Shown here: piece after piece, positions 45,438 to 53,720 of the stretch
Position numbering within the stretch: the stretch's first letter is position 1
Layout: each line of letters starts with the position of its first letter
Assembly (NCBI GenBank): GCA_903909435.1
Contig: CAIVVT010000277.1
Location: 1-64,000, forward strand
Source of the DNA: an uncultured Acidobacteriia bacterium
GTDB taxonomy: Bacteria > Acidobacteriota > Terriglobia > Bryobacterales > Bryobacteraceae
Reading direction: 5' to 3'
Length of the DNA stretch: 64,000 nucleotides
Position numbers and translations under genes: made by a program
Notes under the pieces: model-generated
The model's input: only the letters and a program-made list of their open reading frames with translations
What the model was told of the DNA's origin: nothing
Database searches by the model: none

Positions 45438-46556
45438 ATGCGCCTCGCGGCATTGCTTCTGTCCTTCGTTTGCCTGGCCCCGGCCCAGGTCCCCGGCCCG
45501 GAACAACTCTTTCGCGAGGCGGTTGCGGCGCAGCAGCGGGGAGACGACGCCCTCGCTATTCGCAAGTACCAGGACTTAATTAAGCTGCGTCCCGACATGG
45601 TCGAACTACGGGCAAATCTGGGTGCGTCGCTGGCACGTTCCGGACGTTTCGACGAGGCCATCGAACAGTACCGCATAGCGCTTGCCAGGAGCGCGAACAA
45701 CGCAGCTCTCCGGCTCAATTTAGCATTGGCGTACTACAAGAAAGGCGATTGGCCGGGAGCGATCCCGCACCTCAAGACCCTGCACGACGCGGAACCGGCC
45801 AACGCCCGAACGGCAACCTTGCTCGGCGATTGTTACTCGCGAATTGGGCAGGACCAGCAAGTCGTCGGCGTCCTGGCGCCAGTGGTCGCAAGCCATCCCG
45901 AGGAACTCGCAACCAGTTGGGAACTTGGTTCGGCGTTGATCCGCATCGGCCGCCAGCGCGAGGGACTGGAATTGGTCGAGCGAGTGGGCAGGTCGGGCAA
46001 TAGCGCCGATGCATTCCTGCTAGCAGGACAGACGGCGCTTCAGTTACACGAATTCGAACGGGCGCGCGACGACGCGAATGCTGCCGTGCGGCTGAATGAC
46101 AAGCTGCCCGGTGCGCTCACCCTACAGGGCACGGTGTTGCAGTACCTCAACGACAATCAGGGGGCCATCGTAGCGCTGCGGAGGGCTTTGGAGGCCAACC
46201 CGAACGACTTCGACGCGCATCTGACGCTGGGCGCCGTGCTGAACACGGAGCGCGACCTGGCAGGCGCCCGCGAGCACCTGGAGCGTGCAGTCAAGCTAAA
46301 CCCCTCATCCACGCTTGCGCTGTATGCGCTGGCGCGCATGAAGCGTACACAAGGCGAGATCGAAGCCGCCGTGAAGGACTTCGAAAAGGTTGTTCACGAC
46401 GATCCCGAATGGGCACAGCCGCACGTCGAACTGGCCGCCTTATACTTCCGGCTAAACCGGCAGGCGGACGGTGACAGAGAGCGCGCTGCGTTCGACCGGA
46501 TGAGCGCGAACCAGCAGGGCAAGCAGCGGTCCGCTACTGCGACTCCTTCACACTGA
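45438..46556 (+). CDS. Exported TPR protein, subfamily A, copy 2
   Basis: The protein has 372 residues from ATG 45438, which gives the signal peptide MRLAALLLSFVCLAPAQ; the frame is open much further upstream, through the previous gene. About nine TPR units follow, e.g. ELRANLGASLARSGRFDEAI, LRLNLALAYYKKGDWPGAI, HVELAALYFRLNRQADGDR. It is similar along its length to 38152-39327. Its last 23 nt overlap convergently with the end of the third CRTAC1-like gene. TATCCT lies 7 nt before the ATG. Confidence 0.82.
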   Translation: MRLAALLLSFVCLAPAQVPGPEQLFREAVAAQQRGDDALAIRKYQDLIKLRPDMVELRANLGASLARSGRFDEAIEQYRIALARSANNAALRLNLALAYYKKGDWPGAIPHLKTLHDAEPANARTATLLGDCYSRIGQDQQVVGVLAPVVASHPEELATSWELGSALIRIGRQREGLELVERVGRSGNSADAFLLAGQTALQLHEFERARDDANAAVRLNDKLPGALTLQGTVLQYLNDNQGAIVALRRALEANPNDFDAHLTLGAVLNTERDLAGAREHLERAVKLNPSSTLALYALARMKRTQGEIEAAVKDFEKVVHDDPEWAQPHVELAALYFRLNRQADGDRERAAFDRMSANQQGKQRSATATPSH

Positions 46557-48216
46557 GCACGCGGTCAGCGCGGACGTCCTGGAGAGTCTGCAACTTGCCG
46601 GAAGGCCACCTGATTTCAACCGTCTGCGCGGTGTCGTCCTGGCCCAGGCCGAAGTGCACTGGGCCATAGCTTGACGACGCGTAGCCCACGCTGGTGGTCA
46701 TGTGGTTGAACTGCGTGACATGTTTCGTCGTCACCTTTATTCGTGCCCCAATCCCGTCACGATTGCTCCTGGTGCCCTCCAATGCAATGTCGAGCCAGTG
46801 CCCGGAAGCGGGGCTGCGATTCATCCAGATTTCGGCTGGCCCGGTGAGAGCCGTCGTGACCACGTCGATCCGGCCATCGCCGTCGAAGTCACCGAAAGCG
46901 AGCCCGCGATGCCGCTTGGGGGGAAGGACGTCGAGCCCCGCTTCGGGTGTCAACGCTTCCCATTTTCCGCTTGCGCCCAAGTTGCGAAAGACACTGTTAT
47001 GCTGCTCCACGACGGTGCCCGGCATGGCGCGCGACAGCACGTCGCCCCGCGTCACGAAGAGATCCTTCCAGCCGTCGTTATCCAGGTCGTATAGGCCCGG
47101 GCCGAAGCCCGCCATGGACATGCTGAGGTTGCGCATCCCGGCTTCGCCTGTGACCTCACGAAATCCCTCTCCGCCCAGGTTCTTCAGCAGCGGAAAGGTC
47201 TGTTTTGCCAAAGCGACGAAGGCGATGTCGGGATACTCGTCGTTGTTGAAGTCGCGAAAATCCAGGCCCATCCCAGAGATGAAATTGCCATCCTCCATCA
47301 AGGCCACGCCCTTCTGGAAAGCAACCTCCTCGAACTTGCCGCCGGTATTGTGGAACAGCGAATTGTAAGATGCGTCGTTGGTAACGAAGATGTCCGGCAG
47401 TCCATCGAGGTCATAGTCCGCCATACCGCCTCCCATGCCTTTGCCCACATGCGCCCGGATGCCCCACGACTCGGAGACGTCTTCAAAGACGCCATTGCCC
47501 TTGTTCAAGTACAGCTGGTTGGGAAGCCCCTTGTAGGAGCGCGGACTACAGTAATCGGACTCGCCCCGGTACTCGCACAACGGCTCCGTCGCGCAGTCCC
47601 ACTGCAGATAGTTCACGACGAACAGATCAAGCAGTCCGTCGTTGTTCACATCTACCCACACGCCGGTGATCGCCCACAGCGGACCGAATTGCGGGTCTGG
47701 TTTGTTTAAGCCCGCCTTATCGGAGACGTCCGTGAATGTGCCATCGCCATTGTTGTGATAGAGCGTATTATGATGAACTCCGGCCACGAATAGGTCGGGG
47801 TACCCGTCGTTATCGAAGTCACCCACGGCCGCACCTACGTCAAACCCGCGGCCAGCGAGACCCGCCTCTTTGGTGACATCGGTGAACACGCCGTTGCCAT
47901 CGTTGCGGAACAGATGGTTCTGATACTTGGGATCGTCTTTCTTCAGGGTGGCGAGATTCGCCCCGTTGGTGAAAAAGATGTCAGCCCGGCCATCCCGGTT
48001 GTAATCGAAAACGGCGACGCCGCCAGCCATGGTCGCCGGTACGTGCCGCGCCTTCACCTCGCCGTGTTCCAGGCGGAATGCGATCGGCTTCAACTCAAAG
48101 CGAATCCGAGAGGCCGTCTCGCCGATCAGCCGCGGCAGCAGGCATGCGCACGGCAAAAGGAGCAGGCAGAGCAGTGCCTTCCGAGGCTGTCGGCGACTGT
48201 TGGGTTCGATCAGCAT
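46534..48216 (-). CDS. CRTAC1-like FG-GAP/ASPIC-UnbV protein, copy 3
   Basis: The 560-residue protein is the most diverged of the three. It has a hydrophobic N-terminus (ALLCLLLLPCACLLPR), FG-GAP repeats (FDYNRDGRADIFFTN, GDFDNDGYPDLFVAG, LDNDGWKDLFVTRGD, GDFDGDGRIDVV) and a C-terminal ASPIC/UnbV domain (GYASSSYGPVHFGLG, VEIRWPSG). The central cysteine block differs: NYLQWDC ... DYCSPRSYKGLP. A terminator hairpin separates it from the TonB receptor gene upstream. TATTCT (48230-48225) lies 8 nt before the ATG. It may pair with the receptor rather than the TPR genes. Confidence 0.86.
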   Translation of the reverse strand: MLIEPNSRRQPRKALLCLLLLPCACLLPRLIGETASRIRFELKPIAFRLEHGEVKARHVPATMAGGVAVFDYNRDGRADIFFTNGANLATLKKDDPKYQNHLFRNDGNGVFTDVTKEAGLAGRGFDVGAAVGDFDNDGYPDLFVAGVHHNTLYHNNGDGTFTDVSDKAGLNKPDPQFGPLWAITGVWVDVNNDGLLDLFVVNYLQWDCATEPLCEYRGESDYCSPRSYKGLPNQLYLNKGNGVFEDVSESWGIRAHVGKGMGGGMADYDLDGLPDIFVTNDASYNSLFHNTGGKFEEVAFQKGVALMEDGNFISGMGLDFRDFNNDEYPDIAFVALAKQTFPLLKNLGGEGFREVTGEAGMRNLSMSMAGFGPGLYDLDNDGWKDLFVTRGDVLSRAMPGTVVEQHNSVFRNLGASGKWEALTPEAGLDVLPPKRHRGLAFGDFDGDGRIDVVTTALTGPAEIWMNRSPASGHWLDIALEGTRSNRDGIGARIKVTTKHVTQFNHMTTSVGYASSSYGPVHFGLGQDDTAQTVEIRWPSGKLQTLQDVRADRVLSVKESQ

Positions 48217-48246
48217 AAATCACAAGAATAACGTCTCGTTCAATCA

Positions 48247-48274
48247 AAATGGGGCGGCTTGCGCCGCCCCATTT
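48247..48274. terminator. Rho-independent terminator after the TonB receptor gene
   Basis: A perfect 12-bp stem (48247-48258 with 48263-48274; AAATGGGGCGGC and complement) encloses a TTGC loop. It has A/T ends on both sides, so it can act in either direction. It lies 25 nt after the receptor's stop on the minus strand and ahead of the third CRTAC1-like gene. Confidence 0.8.
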
Positions 48275-48298
48275 GCTATCCATCCTCTAAGCCGAAGC

Positions 48299-51200
48299 CT
48301 AGAAGTTGTACTTGGCCGTGAACTCGATCACGCGACGGCCCACCGTGTAGTTCGGTTTCCCGGTTGTGAGCTTGTTCTGGTTCGTTGTGGTCAGATTGCC
48401 GTTGGAGTCGGCGAAATTTAACTGGAGATCGCTGTTGCCGGCCGCACCGAACTGCGGCAGCGGGTGGTTCAGGAAGTTAAACGCAGAGAAGCGGAGCTGA
48501 ACCTTCTGGCGCTCCTTGAAGTTGAAGTTCTTGTAAATAGCGAGATCGCTATTGAAGAACGCCGGTCCATGGATGTAAGGCCAGATGATGTCGCCGTTGG
48601 CGCCGCCGGTGGGAGGCGCGAAGCAGGACGGATTGTAGTATTGGCCAGAACTGAGGCCGCTGCGAGGATCGCATGTCACCTTGGGAACCAGAGTGACTGA
48701 GTTGGTGCCCAGGATGCGCTGGTTGCTGAAGCTTCCCGGCCAATTCACGTTCAGCGTGCCGCCAGTGGCAGGCTGAATCGGAGCGCCGCTCTGCATCTGC
48801 GTAATACCCGAAAGCTGCCAGCCGTTGACCACACCGCCGGCGAACTTGTTGCCCTTGATCGGGCTCGGCAGGTTGATTACATACGCCGCGTTGAAGATGT
48901 GGGTGTGGTCCCAACCCAGCACGCCGTAATTGGCCTTCATGTCGAAGGGATAGAGGGAGTTGCCCGCGCCCGCGCCGTTGTCGGTCTGGTTATCGCGAAT
49001 GCCGAGGACCTTACTGAACGTGTAGTTCATGGTGAAGGTCATGCGGCCGGTCTGCTTTTGCCAGGTCGCGATGAACGCGTTGTAGTTGGAGTAGCTGCCG
49101 TGGCCGATCAACGTCATTCCGGTGTAGTTGTGCAGCGGATAGTAGTCATTGGTCGGGAAGCCGCCGGCGGACGGATCGTTGATCACGCCGGTAATCGGGT
49201 CCGCCTTGAAGAAGGCCCCCATCGGGATGTTGTTCAGGTTGGAGAGCGGTCCGTGCAGCATCATGTCCTTAGACCGGTTGCCCGAGTACTGAATCTCGGC
49301 AACCGAGCGCCATGGCACGCGCTGTGAAATGGTGAGGTTGTAGGTTTGGGTATATGGCGTACGGTCGTCACCTTGGGTGAGAATGCCGTTGGGTCCGCTG
49401 CCCAGTCCAGGGGTACCGAGCGAGGGGGAATACTGCTGGAAGTTGTTCCATCCGACGCAGCAGCCCCAATTTGTGCCGAGGCTCGGGACGTTCAATGGAG
49501 CGTTCTGTGCATCGCCGCTGACGCTGTTGTAGGCCAGTTGGTAGCGGTACACGCCGAAGCCGCCGCGGACCACGGTTTTGCCATTTCCGAAGATGTCGTA
49601 GGCTGCGCCGATGCGCGGCTCATAAAACAGCGCGCGGGACGGGAACCCGGACATTGGAACATTGGAGTTGATCCCATGCCAGGTAAGGCCGGTCCAGCCC
49701 TTCGCCGCAGAAGTGTTGTCGTAAAGGCCCTGATTCCACACGGCCAATCCGATGTTCCCGCTGGGAACCCAGTTGCCCATGTGCTCGAAGCGCACACCGC
49801 CCGTGAGAGTCAGCCTGCGCGTGGCCTTCCAGGAATCCTGCACGAAGAACGAGTACTGGTAGTACTTGAAGTCCGCGACCGGAGCATCCTTGCTCTGATT
49901 GAATTGCGTGATGCGTGCGGTCAGTTGGTCCGCCAGCGGGTTGCCGGTGCTCGTTGCGCCCCAGTTCTCGTAATCCGCTGCGCCCTGAGTGGTCATGTTC
50001 AAACCGCCACCCGTCTGGTTGTTACGGGCGAAATCCCAATAGAAACCGGCCTTGAGCGTGTGCGTGCCGGCGATCTTCGTGATGTTGTCCGAGATATTTG
50101 GCGTCTGCGATAGTTTGCCGAAAGCGTTCTTCCCGCCAGCTGGCCATGGAGCGCCATAAGGATAGGTCGCAAAGCCAACCGAGGAGTTATTCCAGCCGAA
50201 GGTATTGGGGAGCTGCGGCATGAACGGGTTGCTGAACAAGCCCGTCATCTTGAATCCCAGTTTGTCCGGGTTCACTGCGTCAGGGTTCGATAGGTGGATC
50301 GGGTTAGTGAAGTTGGCCTGGGCAAAAATGAACTCGTTGGTCAGCGTGGGGCTGAACACGTGCACTAGGTTTGCGCTGTAGACGTCCGACTTCTGGATTG
50401 CCTGTTGGGAGGACGGATACGGCAGCGAGCCGCCGATCTGCCACCAGATGCTGATCGGGCTGATGGACGTTTCCTCCTGGCGATTCCAGGAAAGGAACAG
50501 CTTCGTGTTCTGGCTGATGTTGTAGTCAGCACGGAGTCGGTACTCCCAGCGATTCTGCGGAGGACCGACGAAATACTGGAAGTTGCTGCCCGTTGAGTTC
50601 GTCGTGGGATCGGCGTTCGGCTTGGGGTACAACTTCATGTAGATCTGCGAGTTCGGGTCGAACTGCGAGGCAGGAATGATTCCGCCCGGGGCGAAGTTGG
50701 CTCCGGCGTTTCCGCCTGGTGTGGTTGCAGCCTGACTGCGCGCGTTCGCGAAGCCTGAGCCGAGGCCATCGAGATAAGAGCGGCTGAAGTTTCCGTTCAT
50801 CATCTCGGTGGTCGGGACGAAGTAGTTCTGCAGGTTGCCAGCTGGCTGCTGCTTCATGTACTCGTAAGCGGTGTAGAAGAACAGCTTGTCGCGGTTCTTG
50901 TTGAACTTGGTGCCGGGGATGAGCACCGGACCGCCGAAGTCGCCGCCGGGATAGTAAAACTTGTCATCGAGCGGCTTCCCGCCTTGATTCTTGGAGAACG
51001 AATCAATCGAGTTGAATATGCCGTTGCGGGCGTACAAGTACGCCTGGCCATGGAACTGCGCGCCGCCGCTCTTACCAATCGCTTGGAAAGTGGCCGGGCC
51101 TTTGGCGTATTCCGCACCGTAAGCGGACGTGAGGATCGAAACTTCCTGAACCTGATTCTGGTTGATATTGGCGGTCTGCGTGCCCTGGTTGCCAGGATCG

Positions 51201-51892
51201 AGCAGGTTCGCGCCGTCCGACGTCATGGTCATGGCGCCATTCGGTTGCGTGCCGCCAGCCGAAAACGAACCGATCGGGCCGGTGTTGCTGGCCGTTGTAT
51301 AGCTGTTCCACATATTCTGGCTCAGGCCACCGGTCATGGCCATGCCAGGCATGATCTTCATCAACTCAGCCGCGTCGCGGCCGACCATGGACAACTCCTC
51401 CACCATTGTCTTGCTGAGCGTCTGGCTGGCCGTGCCCGTGTCCACGGGGACAATCACGTCGGCGCTCGCCATGACGGCGACTTCCTGCTTCGTACCGCCG
51501 ACCTGAAGGGAGACGTTAGGCAGATTCACGCTCTTACCCTGGGTGATGATAATCCCGTTAGCTTCCCAACTGGTGAACCCGGAAGCGATCACCGTGACGG
51601 TATAGGACCCCGGGGGAATGGAAGGGAAGACGAAAACGCCACTGCCGTTGGTGAGGGTTTCGCGTGTGGCATTGGTTGATTCCGTCTTCAGGACTACCTG
51701 GGCCTTCGGGATGATAGCGCCGCTCGCATCGGTCACTGTGGCGCTGATTGAACCGCTCGCGCCTTGACCGAACGAGGACGGTTGATAAACGAATAGGACT
51801 GTGATGAGCAGCCCAAGCAATGCGACATATCTACTGAGATACCGTCGGGAAGCCGCAACGAGGAACGACTCCGGACGCTTTGAATCGCGCAT
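48299..51892 (-). CDS. Oar-like TonB-dependent outer-membrane receptor
   Basis: The 1197-residue protein has an N-terminal membrane/signal segment (VALLGLLITVLFVYQPSSFGQ), a carboxypeptidase-regulatory-like domain (GSISATVTDASGAIIPKAQV to about residue 130), a plug region (SADVIVPVDTGTASQTLSK, MVGRDAAELMKIMPGM) and a long beta-barrel rich in aromatic-Asn strands, ending VIEFTAKYNF with a terminal Phe as in outer-membrane barrels. Acidobacteria carry many such large receptors, usually linked with uptake of polymers or peptides. No SusD partner, ExbB or TonB is nearby. It diverges from the winged-helix gene, its possible regulator. A start at ATG 51892 is likely. Confidence 0.9.
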   Translation of the reverse strand: MRDSKRPESFLVAASRRYLSRYVALLGLLITVLFVYQPSSFGQGASGSISATVTDASGAIIPKAQVVLKTESTNATRETLTNGSGVFVFPSIPPGSYTVTVIASGFTSWEANGIIITQGKSVNLPNVSLQVGGTKQEVAVMASADVIVPVDTGTASQTLSKTMVEELSMVGRDAAELMKIMPGMAMTGGLSQNMWNSYTTASNTGPIGSFSAGGTQPNGAMTMTSDGANLLDPGNQGTQTANINQNQVQEVSILTSAYGAEYAKGPATFQAIGKSGGAQFHGQAYLYARNGIFNSIDSFSKNQGGKPLDDKFYYPGGDFGGPVLIPGTKFNKNRDKLFFYTAYEYMKQQPAGNLQNYFVPTTEMMNGNFSRSYLDGLGSGFANARSQAATTPGGNAGANFAPGGIIPASQFDPNSQIYMKLYPKPNADPTTNSTGSNFQYFVGPPQNRWEYRLRADYNISQNTKLFLSWNRQEETSISPISIWWQIGGSLPYPSSQQAIQKSDVYSANLVHVFSPTLTNEFIFAQANFTNPIHLSNPDAVNPDKLGFKMTGLFSNPFMPQLPNTFGWNNSSVGFATYPYGAPWPAGGKNAFGKLSQTPNISDNITKIAGTHTLKAGFYWDFARNNQTGGGLNMTTQGAADYENWGATSTGNPLADQLTARITQFNQSKDAPVADFKYYQYSFFVQDSWKATRRLTLTGGVRFEHMGNWVPSGNIGLAVWNQGLYDNTSAAKGWTGLTWHGINSNVPMSGFPSRALFYEPRIGAAYDIFGNGKTVVRGGFGVYRYQLAYNSVSGDAQNAPLNVPSLGTNWGCCVGWNNFQQYSPSLGTPGLGSGPNGILTQGDDRTPYTQTYNLTISQRVPWRSVAEIQYSGNRSKDMMLHGPLSNLNNIPMGAFFKADPITGVINDPSAGGFPTNDYYPLHNYTGMTLIGHGSYSNYNAFIATWQKQTGRMTFTMNYTFSKVLGIRDNQTDNGAGAGNSLYPFDMKANYGVLGWDHTHIFNAAYVINLPSPIKGNKFAGGVVNGWQLSGITQMQSGAPIQPATGGTLNVNWPGSFSNQRILGTNSVTLVPKVTCDPRSGLSSGQYYNPSCFAPPTGGANGDIIWPYIHGPAFFNSDLAIYKNFNFKERQKVQLRFSAFNFLNHPLPQFGAAGNSDLQLNFADSNGNLTTTNQNKLTTGKPNYTVGRRVIEFTAKYNF

Positions 51893-52366
51893 AGGACCCC
51901 TTTCGAAACTTAAGATCTACTTGCCCAAATCTGGCAAACCAGGTCCACCGGAAGCCACCGCGAGCAGCCCGGCAAACCCACGCATAGACCGCTTCATGGA
52001 CGGAGGTGAACCGACGGCCGTCAAGGACCCGCTTCCCCTGGTGCGGGGCGAATCGAGAGAGAACTCCGACGAGAGAATGCAGCAAGATCCCTGAACGCAA
52101 CCTTCGTTACACACGTCACGATGATAGAAGACTGAGCCTGCCGCGATGTTCTTACAAGGCTCATACCGTAACAAAGCTGCCACAATTCGATATTCTTATT
52201 ATTTGCAATGGTTTACGACGCCCCGTGGTTGAACGACAAAGGGACGTATGGGACGTATAGTACGTATCAAACGCCATCGTCCCAGTGCTTCCCAGTCATT
52301 GGTTCCAATCGGCCGCAATGGTGTTACAATTCTCGTGGGGATTCTTCACCTCCTGGCAGAGGAACC
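51893..52366. promoter_or_regulatory. Divergent control region, TonB receptor / winged-helix gene
   Basis: The 474 nt separate the receptor and the winged-helix gene. They hold an iterated ACGTAT motif (52244-52267), a TACAAT box (52325-52330) and GAGGAA just before ATG 52367. An open frame from 52208 joins the winged-helix gene but lacks family similarity. No other gene was recognised. Confidence 0.5.
52244..52267. promoter_or_regulatory. Three ACGTAT iterons at 9-bp spacing
   Basis: ACGTAT starts at 52244, 52253 and 52262, all in direct orientation, the first two within a repeated GGGACGTAT. The 9-bp period puts the copies close to one face of the helix. The position between the divergent genes suggests a binding site for a regulator. 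Confidence 0.5.
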
Positions 52367-53629
52367 ATGCAACCGTCTCGTCCGGCAGAAGCTCAGCGCC
52401 CTCCCATGTCAGAAGCGGAACGTGTTGCGATTCGCGAACAACTGGAACGGATACTCGCGAATCCGCTCTTCAAGAACAGCAAGCGCTACCCCAATCTGCT
52501 GCGATACATCGTCGAACACACCTTGGACGGGCAGAAGGCCGAGTTGAAAGAGCGCACCCTCGGGGTGGAGGTTTTTGCGCGCAGTCCGGGCTACGACACC
52601 AACGCGGATCCAATCGTGCGCGCTACCGCCGGCGAGATCCGAAAACGAATCGCGCTGTATTACCACGAGCCCGGCCACGAATCCGAATTGCGGATAGACC
52701 TTGCCCCGGGATCCTACGTGCCTGAGTTTGGCCCCCCGGTACCTGCATCGGCCGTTCGCCCGGCGGTATACGCGGCTGAACCGTCAGTAACGCCGGATCC
52801 GGTCCGGCAAAACTGGTTGAGATATGGGCTGGCAGGTGTCCTCGTTGCGGCTGTCGCCGGAGCCTTGCTGTACACCAAGCCTTGGGTCGGTCCCAGCGCG
52901 CTAAGCTCCTTTTGGGCCCCCGTGCTCGATACTCCCGGCGCGGTGTTGATCTGTGTAGGACAGCGCCAATATCGAGGCTCCTCGCCGGAGTTCCAGCAAC
53001 AGAACCGCTCCGACATCCCCCGACCCCAATCGGCTCAATCCGGCCCCACCGATCGCACCACCGTCTCCGAACTGTATTACCTGGGAAGCCAGAACGTGGC
53101 TATGCCGGACATGATGGCCATCACGCAATTGGCAGGAGTATTGGAACTGAACGGCAAGCCCTACCAAATCCGGGGCCAGAGTTCGACGACCTTCGCGGAT
53201 CTGCGTAATAGTCCGGTGATCCTGATCGGGGCCTTCAACAACGACTGGACACTGCGCCTCGCGGGTCCGCTGCGTTTCGGATTCTCTCGAGACGGCCACT
53301 ACTTTTGGATTAGCGATCGCAGAAACCCTCTGGATAAGAGCAGAGGCATCAGCTATGAAACGCCGTACCTGCAACTTACCGAGGACTACGCCGTGATCAC
53401 CAGGGTGCATGACGCGACCACACAGCGGATGGTTGTCATCGCCGCAGGCTTGACTGGCTACGGCACGATCGCTGCCGGCGAGTTCCTCTCGAATCCTTCC
53501 TACTTGGAGGCGCTCAGCCGGACGGCTCCAAAGAACTGGGCGTCGAAAAACATGCAGATCCTCATATCCGCCAAGGTCATCAACGGAAACTCAGGTCCGC
53601 CGAACGTCGTGGACCAGTACTTTTGGTAG
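52367..53629 (+). CDS. Membrane-anchored winged-helix-type protein
   Basis: The 420-residue protein starts at ATG 52367 after GAGGAA; the frame open from 52208 is not conserved-looking. Residues 20-120 match the winged-helix-like module common in acidobacterial and rhizobial proteins (FKNSKRYPNLLRYIVEHTL, LKERTLGVEVFARSPGYDTNADPIVR split here, GSYVPEF). One transmembrane helix follows (about 153-170), then an unrecognised, probably periplasmic domain of about 250 residues. The plan resembles CadC/ToxR-type one-component regulators, which read an outside signal and bind DNA. Its divergence from the TonB receptor gene fits control of that gene. Confidence 0.68.
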   Translation: MQPSRPAEAQRPPMSEAERVAIREQLERILANPLFKNSKRYPNLLRYIVEHTLDGQKAELKERTLGVEVFARSPGYDTNADPIVRATAGEIRKRIALYYHEPGHESELRIDLAPGSYVPEFGPPVPASAVRPAVYAAEPSVTPDPVRQNWLRYGLAGVLVAAVAGALLYTKPWVGPSALSSFWAPVLDTPGAVLICVGQRQYRGSSPEFQQQNRSDIPRPQSAQSGPTDRTTVSELYYLGSQNVAMPDMMAITQLAGVLELNGKPYQIRGQSSTTFADLRNSPVILIGAFNNDWTLRLAGPLRFGFSRDGHYFWISDRRNPLDKSRGISYETPYLQLTEDYAVITRVHDATTQRMVVIAAGLTGYGTIAAGEFLSNPSYLEALSRTAPKNWASKNMQILISAKVINGNSGPPNVVDQYFW

Positions 53630-53720
53630 ACTGCGCTCCCCGGCCCACCTCCCGGCCAGGGCCTGCGCCGCGCGGACGATTCCTGGCGACAACCGATTCA
53701 AGGGAAGTTAGTATAGGAGC

